Shown: positions 1 to 9,188, counted from the stretch's first letter. The stretch is DNA of 64,000 nucleotides from Roseovarius sp. S88 (GCF_037023735.1 NZ_CP146069.1:248001-312000); one strand, 5' to 3'. Numbers and translations: made by a program. The notes: a model not told the origin generated them from the sequence alone.

Positions 1-102
1 GCTCAAACAATCTCTTGTTTGTTTGAATTTGGAGAAGCCGATGCTGCAACCTTTGATCCCGACATGTTTTGGGGCCGGAGTATTGAGCCCAGCGGCGTCT
101 GA
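1..102 (+). CDS. C-terminal fragment of an unidentified protein
   Basis: A reading frame is open from the first base of the window to a TGA at 100-102 and would encode the last 33 residues of a protein ending in ...GRSIEPSGV. It is acidic and shows no motif I recognise. It lies 51 bases upstream of flhA on the same strand, so if real it would be the preceding flagellar gene, but the family cannot be named from this tail. A second frame is also open here until 157, so the coding call is weak. Bases 4-21 form a 7-bp inverted repeat (CAAACAA/TTGTTTG, 4-base loop). Confidence 0.35.
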   Translation, partial: AQTISCLFEFGEADAATFDPDMFWGRSIEPSGV

Positions 103-153
103 CACATTCGTTTTGGCTAGCGAAATGCTACCTGTGGCTTGGCCTGGCGGGAC

Positions 154-2244
154 ATGAGAATGATCAAGACCGCAACGAGCGCTGTGTTCCAGCCAACTGT
201 TTTACTGGCGCTGGCTCTTATGGCCATCATCATCATGATGATCTTGCCCATGCCAGCATGGGTTCTGGATGTGGGGCTGGCAACCTCATTTGCTTTGGCC
301 ATTCTGATTTTCACCGTCACGTTGTTCATCGAAAGACCTTTGGACTTTTCGTCCTTTCCCACCATCCTTCTGGCGTCACTGATGCTTCGACTTTCTCTGA
401 ATGTGTCTTCAACGAAATTGATTATTGGGCAGGGACACACGGGGACTGACGCAGCTGGAAACGTGATCGAGGGGTTTGCCAGCTTTGTAATGGGGGGCAA
501 CGTTTTCCTGGGATTGGTAGTTTTTGGCGTCCTTCTCATTGTGAACTTCATGGTGATCACCAAGGGCGCCGCGCGCATGGCCGAAGTCGGGGCGCGGTTT
601 GCCCTGGATGGCATGCCAGGTAAGCAAATGGCGATTGATAGCGATATGTCCGCTGGGGCCATTGACCATCAACAAGCCCGCGAGCGCAGAGAGCGAGAGC
701 AACAGGAAACCACCTTTTTCGGCTCGCTCGATGGCGCATCCAAATTCGTTAAAGGCGATGCTGTTGCCGGTGTTTTAATAACGTTGCTCAATCTGGTGGC
801 AGGCCTCATCATGGGCCTGGTTGTCCATGACATGCCCATATCAACTGCCTTTGAGACTTACGCAATTTTAACGGTTGGGGACGGGCTTGTGACGCAAATA
901 CCCGCCGTCATCATCTCAATCGCCTCTGCCTTGCTATTGGCAAGAGGTGGATCGCAAGGCGCAACAGATATCGCGCTCTTTGCTCAGCTAAGCCGTCATC
1001 CGTCTGCGATGCTGACTGTTGCGTTCCTGATGATCCTTTTTGCCATCGTGCCCGGGCTGCCATTCGTTCCGTTCACGATTGGAGGGCTCGTGCTGGGTAG
1101 CGCTGCATTCTGGCTGATTTCCCAACAAAAAGGGTCTGCAGAGCAAACAGCGGAGCCCGCGCCAGCCGTTACCCCAGCCGTGAAGTCGCTGGGCGATCTT
1201 CTGGACTTGGATGATGTGCATGTCGAGTTTGCGCCAGACCTGGTGAATATGGTGCTGGACCCTGGCACGGGGCTGGACGCACGAATAGACAATATGCGTC
1301 GCCACATCGCCAGTCATTATGGTTTGCTACTGCCCGAAATCCGTCTCACGGATGAGCCATCTTTGCAGCCCGGCACATATCTGATCCGCATCCAGGGTGT
1401 CGAACAAGCACGCGCGATTTTGAGACTTGACCATGTTTTGGCCCTTGATCCGGCAAACCATCCCTCTTTGCCAAGTGGTGAAACCGTCAGTGAGCCCGTA
1501 TACGGCGCGCCCGCGCGCTGGATTCCTCAATCTGCCGAAGAAGATGCAGCCGTCTCTGGGGTAACATTGGTATACCCCGCCGAAGTTCTTGCGACGCATT
1601 TGCTTGAAGTGATCAAACGCAACCTTGGGCGGTTACTCACCATGAAATCGATGCGCGCTTTGCTTGATGAAATGGTGAACCTAAGCGACCCAGGACGATC
1701 AGACGCCAACCGAAAGTTACTCGACGAAATGGTGCCGGATCGGGTTCCAACAGATTTGCTGCACGCGGTGCTCAGATTGCTTTTGAACGAGCAGGTCTCA
1801 ATACGAAACATGCCACTCATCCTCGAAGCACTATCCGAGGCCAGGCAAATTCACAAATCGACCGAAGCCATGTGTGAGCATGTGCGTCAGCGTCTGGGAT
1901 TTCAACTGGTGTCGGCCATTGTAAACGATGATGGTAACCTGCCGCTCATTCAATTGGCGCCAGAGTGGGAAGACACGTTTCTAACTTACCAGGTCGAAAC
2001 AGATCGAGGTCGGTTGGACGTCGCCCTGCCGCCGGAACTTTTCAACGCCCTGACCTCTGCGGCATCAGAACAAGTTTCACAAGCCACTGAACGAGGCGTT
2101 TACCCCGCAATTGTGACTTCGGCCCCGCGCCGGCGGTTTTTGCGTACAGTTCTATTGGCAAAAAGCATCACAAACCCCGTGATGTCATTTGAGGAAATTG
2201 GTGTCGATGCTCAACCCACATTGGTTGGCATCATTCCAGCATGA
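154..2244 (+). CDS. flhA: Flagellar type III export gate protein FlhA
   Basis: FlhA is the large inner-membrane component of the flagellar export apparatus; it uses the proton motive force and its cytoplasmic domain docks export substrates and chaperones. The N-terminal half (about residues 10-330) holds several long hydrophobic segments and the strongly conserved block around SLNVSSTKLIIGQGHTG that follows the second membrane span. The C-terminal half is a soluble domain ending near residue 696, the usual length. I chose ATG 154, preceded by GGCGGG; a TTG at 139 in the same frame has no ribosome-binding site, and ATG 160 is also possible. The stop overlaps the start of fliR by four bases (ATGA), so translation is probably coupled. 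Confidence 0.96.
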   Translation: MRMIKTATSAVFQPTVLLALALMAIIIMMILPMPAWVLDVGLATSFALAILIFTVTLFIERPLDFSSFPTILLASLMLRLSLNVSSTKLIIGQGHTGTDAAGNVIEGFASFVMGGNVFLGLVVFGVLLIVNFMVITKGAARMAEVGARFALDGMPGKQMAIDSDMSAGAIDHQQARERREREQQETTFFGSLDGASKFVKGDAVAGVLITLLNLVAGLIMGLVVHDMPISTAFETYAILTVGDGLVTQIPAVIISIASALLLARGGSQGATDIALFAQLSRHPSAMLTVAFLMILFAIVPGLPFVPFTIGGLVLGSAAFWLISQQKGSAEQTAEPAPAVTPAVKSLGDLLDLDDVHVEFAPDLVNMVLDPGTGLDARIDNMRRHIASHYGLLLPEIRLTDEPSLQPGTYLIRIQGVEQARAILRLDHVLALDPANHPSLPSGETVSEPVYGAPARWIPQSAEEDAAVSGVTLVYPAEVLATHLLEVIKRNLGRLLTMKSMRALLDEMVNLSDPGRSDANRKLLDEMVPDRVPTDLLHAVLRLLLNEQVSIRNMPLILEALSEARQIHKSTEAMCEHVRQRLGFQLVSAIVNDDGNLPLIQLAPEWEDTFLTYQVETDRGRLDVALPPELFNALTSAASEQVSQATERGVYPAIVTSAPRRRFLRTVLLAKSITNPVMSFEEIGVDAQPTLVGIIPA

Positions 2245-3017
2245 CTGAGTTTGCTGCCCTACTTGATCTGACAAATCAGGTGCTCTGGGCACACTTTGTT
2301 GTGTTCTTGCGTGTCGCTCCCGCCATGGCGTTGTTTCCAGGACTGGGAGAGCAGTCTATCCCGGTGCGGTTCAAGTTGACTCTGGCGTTGGTGTTCACCG
2401 TTGTTGTGACCCCTGCGCTTGCGCCCGACCTGATCAAAACTACCAACAGTATAACGGTTTTTGTCCAAATCATCTTCATCGAAACCGGCATTGGCACGCT
2501 GATTGGCATCGGTCTCCGGCTTTTTCTTTTGGCGCTTCAAACCGCGGGTTCGATCGCAGCCCAAGTCACGTCTTTGTCTCAGATTCTGGGTAGTGCAGGC
2601 GTAACGCCATTGCCGGCGATGGGGCACCTTCTGGCAATTGGGGCACTGACCTTGGGAATGATTTTGGGACTACACGTGCACTTGGCCACCATGCTGGTTC
2701 TAACCTATGACGTCCTGCCGACGGCAATGGTCCCGAGCGCAAATTCTGTTGCGCAATGGGGTATTCATAATGTCGCCGCCGCGTTTTCCCTAGCCTTCAC
2801 ATTGGCCGCGCCGTTCGTGATCGTCTCGGTACTCTACAACGTGACGCTTGGCGTGATAAACCGTGCGATGCCGCAAATGATGGTCGTCTTCATCGGGGCA
2901 CCGGTGATTACCTTGACCGGCCTATTCCTGTTGTTTTTGCTGTCACCGATCATGCTGCGGCTTTGGGTCGAAGGGTTTCAGGCTTTCATGATCAATCCAT
3001 TTGAGATCGACCGATGA
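2241..3017 (+). CDS. fliR: Flagellar export gate protein FliR
   Basis: FliR forms the export gate with FliP and FliQ in the inner membrane of the basal body. The 258-residue product is almost entirely hydrophobic with about six membrane segments, and has the family's N-terminal pattern of a hydrophobic helix followed by APAMALFPGLGEQSIPVRFK. The length is normal. It overlaps flhA (ATGA) and flhB by four bases each, forming a coupled flhA-fliR-flhB unit that encodes three export-gate proteins. Confidence 0.95.
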   Translation: MTEFAALLDLTNQVLWAHFVVFLRVAPAMALFPGLGEQSIPVRFKLTLALVFTVVVTPALAPDLIKTTNSITVFVQIIFIETGIGTLIGIGLRLFLLALQTAGSIAAQVTSLSQILGSAGVTPLPAMGHLLAIGALTLGMILGLHVHLATMLVLTYDVLPTAMVPSANSVAQWGIHNVAAAFSLAFTLAAPFVIVSVLYNVTLGVINRAMPQMMVVFIGAPVITLTGLFLLFLLSPIMLRLWVEGFQAFMINPFEIDR

Positions 3018-4099
3018 GCGGTAAACCCGATGACGATTCAGAAAAGTCGCACGAGCCGACGCCGCACAAACTGGCAGAAGCACGTAAGAAAGGGCAGATT
3101 GCCAAGTCAACCGACCTGACCACGGCGGCGGCCTATGGCGGATTTTTGTTAACCGCACTTGTGGCAGGAGAGGCGTCTGTGGATACACTGGCGGTGCTCT
3201 TCAAAGCGTTGATCGTGCAGTCAAACTCTTTTGCAGATCTTATATTTGAGGGCAGTGACCAAGTTGTTTTGGGATCAATCCTGAACGTGCTCGCGGCGGG
3301 ATTGTTGGCCTGGTTCATTATTCCCGCTGCAACAGCGCTCGCATCAGTGGTCGCCCAGCGCAGTTTCATCGTGACGCCCTCCAAACTTACGCCCAAGCTT
3401 TCCAGGATCAGCCTTGTTCAAAATGCAAAGAACAAATTCGGACCATCGGGTCTATTCGAGTTCTTCAAGAATTTCGCAAAGCTGCTTTTGTATTCCTGTT
3501 TGCTCGCTGTCTTTCTCATTTACCGGCTGCCTGATCTGGCCGGGAGCGTGCATGCCGAACCCGCCCAGATCGGAGCGCTGCTGACTCGGGTCTTGATTGA
3601 CTTCATGTTTGTGGTTTTGGTGATCGCAATGGCAGTCGGTGCTGTGGACTATACCTGGCACTACTTCGATCACCTGAGGCAAAATCGCATGTCGCATCAG
3701 GAGCTAAAAGAAGAGTTCAAGCAAAACGAGGGTGATCCGCATCTCAAAAACGAACGCCGCCAACGGGCCGCAAGGATAGCGTCTGAGCAGATGATCGCCG
3801 AAGTGCGTGACGCGGAAGTGGTGATCATGAACCCGACGCACTTTGCTGTGGCTTTGAAATGGAGTCGAGAACCCGGCGCTGCGCCGGTCTGTGTGGCCAA
3901 AGCTGTAGATCACATGGCGCTGGCCATTCGGGACGTGGCCATAGAGCATGGCGTGCCGGTGCGCCGAGACGCGCCAACGGCACGTGCACTTTTTGCATCA
4001 ACAGAAATTGGCGAAGAAATCGATCCGTCTCATTACCGCGCCGTGGCTGCCGCTGTTCGATTCGCGGAAAACATGCGCAAGCGTGCGAGGTCCATGTGA
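3014..4099 (+). CDS. flhB: Flagellar export switch protein FlhB
   Basis: FlhB switches export from rod/hook proteins to filament proteins. The N-terminal part has four hydrophobic segments, and the C-terminal cytoplasmic part carries the autocleavage motif NPTH at residues 273-276, where the chain is cut between Asn and Pro after hook completion. The opening EKSHEPTPHKLAEARKKGQI is the family's N-terminal signature. Length (361) is normal. The stop codon shares one base with the start of the next small gene (TGATG). Confidence 0.96.
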   Translation: MSGKPDDDSEKSHEPTPHKLAEARKKGQIAKSTDLTTAAAYGGFLLTALVAGEASVDTLAVLFKALIVQSNSFADLIFEGSDQVVLGSILNVLAAGLLAWFIIPAATALASVVAQRSFIVTPSKLTPKLSRISLVQNAKNKFGPSGLFEFFKNFAKLLLYSCLLAVFLIYRLPDLAGSVHAEPAQIGALLTRVLIDFMFVVLVIAMAVGAVDYTWHYFDHLRQNRMSHQELKEEFKQNEGDPHLKNERRQRAARIASEQMIAEVRDAEVVIMNPTHFAVALKWSREPGAAPVCVAKAVDHMALAIRDVAIEHGVPVRRDAPTARALFASTEIGEEIDPSHYRAVAAAVRFAENMRKRARSM

Positions 4100-4536
4100 T
4101 GAAGAAGGATGTGCATCGCGAATTGCTGCGTCTGACGGAAGCCAAATACGAGGCGGATCTGTCAAACCTAAGAGCTTTGCGCGAAGCCGAAGCGCGCGTT
4201 CAGCAGGCGCTAAGGGATATGGATGACGTGCACAAAAGAAATGCCGCGGCTTTGCGTTGCGAAACGTCAGGACAAAAATCTCTGGGCGGGGATGTTCTGT
4301 GGCAAGCTTGGATGAGTCGCGCGCGGATAGCAAAGCAAATGGAAATTGCACAGATGCGCGTGCAAAAAGAACATTTGATGCAAAAACTGCGCATGTCCTT
4401 TGGGCGTAAAGAGGCTGTGCGCGCGCTCCAGGAATACCAGTCCCAGAGCATTCGCAAGCAAATCAACAAACGATATCAGTCAGATCAGGAATGCTTGGGT
4501 GTCCTGAATACAGCTTATAGATCCAAACATCAGTGA
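4099..4536 (+). CDS. Small coiled-coil protein after flhB, possible FliJ-like factor
   Basis: The 145-residue product is highly charged, rich in Arg, Lys, Glu and Gln, with no hydrophobic segment and long helical stretches suited to a coiled coil. ATG 4099 overlaps the flhB stop by one base, which argues for coupled expression with the export gate. The open frame extends further upstream inside flhB, but that part is antisense to nothing useful and has no ribosome-binding site. No sequence motif lets me name the family. Position, size and composition resemble FliJ, the coiled-coil stalk of the export ATPase, but that is inference. It ends two bases before the stop of the convergent fliL gene. 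Confidence 0.8.
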   Translation: MKKDVHRELLRLTEAKYEADLSNLRALREAEARVQQALRDMDDVHKRNAAALRCETSGQKSLGGDVLWQAWMSRARIAKQMEIAQMRVQKEHLMQKLRMSFGRKEAVRALQEYQSQSIRKQINKRYQSDQECLGVLNTAYRSKHQ

Positions 4537-4538
4537 AC

Positions 4539-5039
4539 TCAGATGTCCTGACGCGCAATGTCGGTGATTAGAACGCCGGTCACAACACCCCCTACAATTG
4601 TCTGAGCCGAATCTGTAAGTGCCGTGCGGAGCACGTCCATATTTCGCGCTTCGGTGAACTCGCCTTGGAAACCGCCCATATTCGCATGATCAAACAGCAC
4701 CTGCAAAAAGGCATCTCGCAATTTGGGCTCAACAGCGTAGATAGCGCTGGTTTCTCCCTGGGTAATTTCAATACTCAATGACATTACCACCAGTGCTTTG
4801 ACCAAGTCCCCAGAAACAACGGGCACAACAAATTGATTGTTGAGTTTAACGTATTCAGCGGCTGTCTCTTCAGCGCTGTCTTCTGATTTCTCTGAGTGGT
4901 CTGCGTCTTGTTCTGGCTTAGGCTCGTGCGCCACCTCCGTAGCTTGTTCTTCAACAGGAGGTTGCAAATAATATGCCGCACCACCCCCACCAGCGACGCC
5001 AACCGTGCACATCAGAAAAGGAATAAGAACTGCTTTCAT
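4539..5039 (-). CDS. fliL: FliL-like flagellar basal body protein
   Basis: FliL proteins are single-span membrane proteins around the stator that support motor function. The 166-residue product has one N-terminal membrane segment (about residues 3-24), an acidic linker (about 25-60) and a periplasmic domain with a FliL-type core (YVKLNNQFVVPVV, then a region beginning LRDAFLQVLF). It is the last gene of the leftward run flgB-flgC-fliE-fliQ-flgF-flgG-flgA-flgH-fliL and follows flgH by nine bases. The similarity is clear in layout but the sequence is divergent. Confidence 0.8.
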   Translation of the reverse strand: MKAVLIPFLMCTVGVAGGGGAAYYLQPPVEEQATEVAHEPKPEQDADHSEKSEDSAEETAAEYVKLNNQFVVPVVSGDLVKALVVMSLSIEITQGETSAIYAVEPKLRDAFLQVLFDHANMGGFQGEFTEARNMDVLRTALTDSAQTIVGGVVTGVLITDIARQDI

Positions 5040-5048
5040 GTCAACGGC

Positions 5049-5777
5049 TCAAAATGGCAAAATCATATCGAGAACTTGCTGCCCATAGCGCGGCTGCTGC
5101 ATGTCGGAGATTTGCCCACGACCGCCATAAGAAATTCTGGCAGATGCAATTTTGTCATAAGTAATTTCATTGCGCCGTGAAATATCCTCAGGCCGCACAA
5201 AACCCTGCACCAAGAGTTCGCGCAGCTCAAAATTCACGCGAACTTCCTGAGAGCCGCGAATTTCCAGAACCCCATTTGGCAGCACCTGGGTAACGGCGGC
5301 GGCTATGCGAAGCGTTAATTCTTCTTGTCGACTGACCGACCCATTTCCACCGGAACTGGCCGAAGAATCAATGTTCACCGCTTCTGCGGAACTGGCACCT
5401 TCGGGAAGCCGAGGATCTATACGTTGCGGAATGCTCAAGAGGTCAGGAACACTTAGCCGTTCCGACGCGGTCCGAGATCGGTCCGTGGAATTGGAAATGG
5501 CCGCTTCTTCGTCAATCTCAATGACTACGGTCAGAATATCCCCTTGCTTTACGGCACGCCTGTCTCCCAGAAGAGAACGCTGCCCAGCACTCCAGAGCGA
5601 CGCGTGGTCAATATCTCGTTTTGGGCTGTATGAGTTGGTAATTGGCGGCGCATTCATGGCACGACGCTCATGTGATCCTTCGCTCGGGGAAAAGCTCGGT
5701 GGTTTTCCAAGATGATCGATGCGTCCGCACCCTCCAATAAGGAAGACAACAGCCAAACAGCCAAAGATGAGTTTCAA
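5049..5777 (-). CDS. flgH: Flagellar L-ring lipoprotein FlgH
   Basis: FlgH forms the outer-membrane L ring, the bushing around the rod. The precursor begins with a lipoprotein signal and a lipobox LIGGC with the lipidated cysteine at residue 17. Conserved FlgH segments are present: SLWSAGQRSLLGDRRAVKQG, GDILTVVIEI, and the C-terminal block with GFVRPEDISRRNEITY and IADARISYGGRGQ-like sequence. The length of 242 is typical. It is 12 bases downstream of flgA. Confidence 0.96.
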   Translation of the reverse strand: MKLIFGCLAVVFLIGGCGRIDHLGKPPSFSPSEGSHERRAMNAPPITNSYSPKRDIDHASLWSAGQRSLLGDRRAVKQGDILTVVIEIDEEAAISNSTDRSRTASERLSVPDLLSIPQRIDPRLPEGASSAEAVNIDSSASSGGNGSVSRQEELTLRIAAAVTQVLPNGVLEIRGSQEVRVNFELRELLVQGFVRPEDISRRNEITYDKIASARISYGGRGQISDMQQPRYGQQVLDMILPF

Positions 5778-5789
5778 ACCAGACGTCTC

Positions 5790-6215
5790 CTATTTTGATA
5801 CGACAACTTGACCGCGCTTTATGACACGGCCAGATACAGTAGCGCGTGATGATAGGTTCATGACACGCACGAAATCCCCGATGCCCGCGCGATCCAATGA
5901 GCGACCTTCGGTCACAATACGAAGGCCATTGGTTTCATAGACCAGCTCAACAAGCTGATTACGTTCGACAACTGCAGGGGCCTGTACGTCCTTCTCTCTG
6001 ATGGGACGCCCGGCATATAGCGCAACGCGCGCCTCCAAACCGATCAGTCTCCCTGGGTCCGTTACACCACCAGGCACATCCTTAGTGATGTAATCGAAGT
6101 CACGTTCGGTCAGCACGGTCAGAGGCCGAATGGTATGCGCCGCAACAATCGTATCCGCATGAGCCGGAAGCGCAGACGTCAGGGCCAGAATGAGCAGCGC
6201 GAGCAAAAGTCTCAT
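5790..6215 (-). CDS. flgA: Flagellar P-ring assembly chaperone FlgA
   Basis: FlgA is a periplasmic chaperone needed for P-ring (FlgI) assembly. The product starts with a Sec signal peptide of about 20 residues ending in AHA, followed by a SAF-type domain (PLTVLTERDF) and a C-terminal FlgA region (GDFVRVMNLSS, VSGRVIKRGQVVV). At 141 residues it is a short-form FlgA, common in alphaproteobacteria. Its start shares one base with the flgG stop (TGATG). Confidence 0.93.
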   Translation of the reverse strand: MRLLLALLILALTSALPAHADTIVAAHTIRPLTVLTERDFDYITKDVPGGVTDPGRLIGLEARVALYAGRPIREKDVQAPAVVERNQLVELVYETNGLRIVTEGRSLDRAGIGDFVRVMNLSSRATVSGRVIKRGQVVVSK

Positions 6216-7000
6216 CAGCGGACCTGGGTTGTCGCACTTAACATTTGATCTGCCGCAGTAATCACTTTGGCATTCAGTTCATATCCGCGCTGAGCCTCAA
6301 TGAGTTCGGTGATTTCGCGCACCGCATCCACCGAACTGTCTTCTAGATAACCTTGCCGAACCGTGCCAAGCCCGTCCTCTCCCGGAGTGCTGGACAGCGG
6401 AGTGCCTGAGGCTTCGGTTTCGAGAAACAGATTTCCGCCCACAGCTTCGAGCCCTTTGGGATTGGTAAAACCAACCATATTGATCTGCCCCAAGAGTTGC
6501 GCTTCGGTGGCTTCTGCAAAATAAGCATAGACCTCTCCGGCGGCATTGATCGAGATAGACCGGGCGTCGTCAGGGATCGTGATTTCCGGTGCGACCGGAT
6601 GCCCTTCGGACGTTACGATCAAACCATCCGCTGACCGTTTCATTGCGCCATCTCTGGTATAGGCTGACAATCCCGAAGGCAGGGCGACTTCAAAATAGCC
6701 GTTGCCCTCTATGGCAAGGTCAAGATCACCACCGGTTTCCGCCAGTGACCCTTGTGCCAGTGTAATAGATACAGCCGCTGGGCGCACGCCGAGCCCAAGT
6801 TGGACGCCGGTTGGCAATACCGTGCCATCCACCGAATTCACAGTGCCGGCGCGCGCCAGTTGCTGATAGTGAAGATCAGCAAACTCGGCACGGCGTGTAT
6901 TATACCCCGTTGTCGACATATTCGCGAGGTTGTTGGAAATGGTTTCGACCCGCATTTGTTGAGCAGCCATACCGGTTGCTGCAATCTTCAAAGCACGCAT
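6215..7000 (-). CDS. flgG: Flagellar distal rod protein FlgG
   Basis: FlgG forms the distal rod of the basal body. The N-terminal rod signature (MRALKIAATGMAAQQMRVET and ANMSTTGYNTRRAEF) and the C-terminal rod/hook helix (ITELIEAQRGYELNAKVI) are both present, and the middle includes LDLAIEGNGYFEV. Length 261 is exactly typical. A purine-rich AAGGAAAAAG lies before the ATG at 7000. Confidence 0.97.
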   Translation of the reverse strand: MRALKIAATGMAAQQMRVETISNNLANMSTTGYNTRRAEFADLHYQQLARAGTVNSVDGTVLPTGVQLGLGVRPAAVSITLAQGSLAETGGDLDLAIEGNGYFEVALPSGLSAYTRDGAMKRSADGLIVTSEGHPVAPEITIPDDARSISINAAGEVYAYFAEATEAQLLGQINMVGFTNPKGLEAVGGNLFLETEASGTPLSSTPGEDGLGTVRQGYLEDSSVDAVREITELIEAQRGYELNAKVITAADQMLSATTQVR

Positions 7001-7016
7001 ATCTTTTTCCTTTTGA

Positions 7017-7730
7017 CTAGCGGGTTAACGTTTTGATCACTTCACGAATGCGATTGTCTTCGGCATCCAGAAAACTCTGGCCCATCTCATAGGCACGCTG
7101 AACCTCGATCATCCGTGTCATTTCGTTGACCGGATTGACGTTCGATCCTTCCAGAAATCCCTGCCGCACCTGTGGTTGGGCGACGGCGTCGAACGCGCCA
7201 TCAACGCGGAACATGACACCACCTTCCCGAATAAGATCGTCAGGGTTTTCAGGCATCACAACACCAAGCTGCCCCAGAAGCCGGTTGCCCGCACTGAGTG
7301 TGCCATCCGCTGAAACTCCAAGACTGGTCACGTCAGGTGGGATAAAAATCGGGGCACCGCCGGTGTCCAAAACGCGAAATCCATCATGGGTGACGAGGTC
7401 ACCTTCAGAAGAGAGCGAAAAGGATCCTGCCCGGCTCAACCGTTCACCACTGGGCGTCTCAACAAGAAAGAAACCATCCCCTTGGATCGCGACGTCCAGC
7501 TCAGAGCCGGTTTGCGTCAAAGTTCCGGTGACAAGTGATGTTTGGCCAATGTTGGCGGTTGCCATCGAAAGGGACGGCGCGTGTTCGCTGCGCGACACGT
7601 ATTCGGAAAAAATGATACCTTCGGCCCGATAGCCAGTCGTCGTACTGTTGGCGATATTATTCGCCACTGTCTGCATTTCTCGCAAAAGTCCGGTTTGACG
7701 GTTTAAGGTCGTGTATCCTGTGGCTTCCAA
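7017..7730 (-). CDS. flgF: Flagellar proximal rod protein FlgF
   Basis: FlgF is a proximal rod subunit. The family features are the N-terminal NNIANSTTTGYRAEG, the central LDVAIQGDGFF, and the C-terminal helix NEMTRMIEVQRAYEMGQSFL. I place the start at TTG 7730, because a strong GGAGG at 7736-7740 stands five bases before it; a longer frame begins with TTG at 7742 but that codon overlaps the ribosome-binding site. The chosen start lies one base after the fliQ stop. The protein would be 237 residues. Confidence 0.93.
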   Translation of the reverse strand: MEATGYTTLNRQTGLLREMQTVANNIANSTTTGYRAEGIIFSEYVSRSEHAPSLSMATANIGQTSLVTGTLTQTGSELDVAIQGDGFFLVETPSGERLSRAGSFSLSSEGDLVTHDGFRVLDTGGAPIFIPPDVTSLGVSADGTLSAGNRLLGQLGVVMPENPDDLIREGGVMFRVDGAFDAVAQPQVRQGFLEGSNVNPVNEMTRMIEVQRAYEMGQSFLDAEDNRIREVIKTLTR

Positions 7731-7731
7731 G

Positions 7732-8001
7732 TCAACCTCCAATCATCAACGGCACAAGCCGATCTTGAAAAAAAGCAACCAAACTCTGGCTAATGAACCC
7801 CATGGTGAGCCAAAAAACGGCAACGATGGCTGCAAGCTTCGGTACGAAGGTCAACGTCAGTTCCTGAATTGACGTTAACGCTTGGAACAGACCCACAATC
7901 AGGCCAGAGACCAACGCGACGCTCAGGATCGGAATTGACGTGATCACCGCCACCCACAATCCTTGTTTGAGCGTGTCGAAAAAGATGGCTTCTTCCAACA
8001 C
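7732..8001 (-). CDS. fliQ: Flagellar export gate protein FliQ
   Basis: FliQ is a small helical-hairpin protein of the FliPQR export gate. The 89-residue product has two hydrophobic segments separated by the conserved ALTSIQELTLTFVPKL loop, which identifies the family. It is embedded among rod genes, four bases after fliE, which places an export gene in the middle of the rod operon. Confidence 0.95.
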   Translation of the reverse strand: MLEEAIFFDTLKQGLWVAVITSIPILSVALVSGLIVGLFQALTSIQELTLTFVPKLAAIVAVFWLTMGFISQSLVAFFQDRLVPLMIGG

Positions 8002-8005
8002 GTGA

Positions 8006-8296
8006 CTACACCGGCATTCTGAGGATTTCCTGATAGGCCTCGACCACCTTGTCCCGCACAGTCACAGCTGTTTCCACGGCCAGTTCTGTTTGCGCCAGAG
8101 CTTGGACCATGGCATGAGGGTCGGCTTCACCGACCATCGCCGCCGTCGCCATGGCTTCGCCCTCTTGGAGCGTGGCCGCAAAATCGCGCGCAAGGGTCAA
8201 TGCCGCGCCACCGGTTTGGGTTTCTGAATTTCGGGGCGCAGTCACGGACCGCGCGGACGCGTAACTGTGAGCGGCATGGATAGTGCTCATGTCCAT
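8006..8296 (-). CDS. fliE: Hook-basal body complex protein FliE
   Basis: FliE links the MS ring to the proximal rod and is the first rod substrate exported. The 96-residue protein has the C-terminal FliE signature: alternating LAQTELAVETAVTVRDKVVE followed by AYQEILRMPV. ATG 8296 has AGGAG seven bases upstream; an in-frame ATG two codons later is the only alternative. Confidence 0.94.
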   Translation of the reverse strand: MDMSTIHAAHSYASARSVTAPRNSETQTGGAALTLARDFAATLQEGEAMATAAMVGEADPHAMVQALAQTELAVETAVTVRDKVVEAYQEILRMPV

Positions 8297-8313
8297 TCTG
8301 GACTCCTTTTTGG

Positions 8314-8703
8314 TTATCTCCGCAAGAGATCAAGCAAGCTCGAAGACATTTGGCGCGCCTGGTCAAAGAGCTTCAGGTTGGCCTCATAGCTGCGCTGCGC
8401 CTCGCGGGCATCGGCAAGCTCGACCACAAGGTTTACATTGGACCCTTTGTAGTGACCCGTTGCATCGGAGAGCGGGTGATTGGGATCAAAAATTTGCTGT
8501 AGCTCAGTTTGACCAAGCCGAACTGGTCCCGCCTCAACGCCGCCAATGTGCGGCCCGTTGCGAACCGCCTCGAAAGATACGGTTTTGCGGCGGTATCCTG
8601 GTGTATCTACATTCGCGATGTTTTCCGAAACATGGCGCAATCGCTGGCTCTGCGCTTGCAAGGCACTGGCGGAAACCGAAAGAGATTTGCTGAAGTCTGT
8701 CAT
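8314..8703 (-). CDS. flgC: Flagellar proximal rod protein FlgC
   Basis: FlgC is a proximal rod subunit. The protein shows the rod N-terminal motif ENIANVDTPGYRRKTV and the C-terminal helix ELADAREAQRSYEANLKLFD, at the usual small size (129 residues). It follows flgB by 14 bases. Confidence 0.96.
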   Translation of the reverse strand: MTDFSKSLSVSASALQAQSQRLRHVSENIANVDTPGYRRKTVSFEAVRNGPHIGGVEAGPVRLGQTELQQIFDPNHPLSDATGHYKGSNVNLVVELADAREAQRSYEANLKLFDQARQMSSSLLDLLRR

Positions 8704-8717
8704 TCATCCAGCCTCAC

Positions 8718-9104
8718 TTAACGACCCAATGACGCGCGCAGCACGGTCATCGCGGACTTGTAGATAGCGATGGCGCGATCATGCTGGCGTTTGACGTCCA
8801 CGGCATGAAGCATTTCGGTTTCAACAGACACACCGTTGCCGTTTGGATCAGTCGACACACCTGACCGTGTGATGACATCAAACGACTGGTTTGCCGGGAC
8901 GCCATGCAAATGGGTTTCACGGGTTGCGGTGGGTGAAAACCCTGCGCCCCGATCTGCGAAATGCACGTCAAAAGCAGCGATATCCTTGGCGGCGTATCCC
9001 GGAGTGTCCGCATTCGCCATGTTCTGCGCTATCAAGGATTGTCGTGCACCAGCGTGCACGGCTGATCCCTGCGCCATACGGAATATTTCCAAATTTTTAA
9101 ACAT
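8718..9104 (-). CDS. flgB: Flagellar proximal rod protein FlgB
   Basis: FlgB is the first gene of the leftward rod operon and encodes a proximal rod subunit. It has the motif AQNMANADTPGYAAKDI near residue 30 and a C-terminal helix around MLHAVDVKRQHDRAIAIYKS. Length 128 is typical. AGGGAGA precedes the ATG. The gene is divergent from fliI, with 84 bases between the two starts that must hold both promoters. Confidence 0.95.
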   Translation of the reverse strand: MFKNLEIFRMAQGSAVHAGARQSLIAQNMANADTPGYAAKDIAAFDVHFADRGAGFSPTATRETHLHGVPANQSFDVITRSGVSTDPNGNGVSVETEMLHAVDVKRQHDRAIAIYKSAMTVLRASLGR

Positions 9105-9188
9105 TAGGGGTTCTCCCTTGCGGCCTCAATCAAGGCTTAACCGTGATTCCTTTAGAAATTGTTTTCAGAAAATGATTTGGAGGCCATG

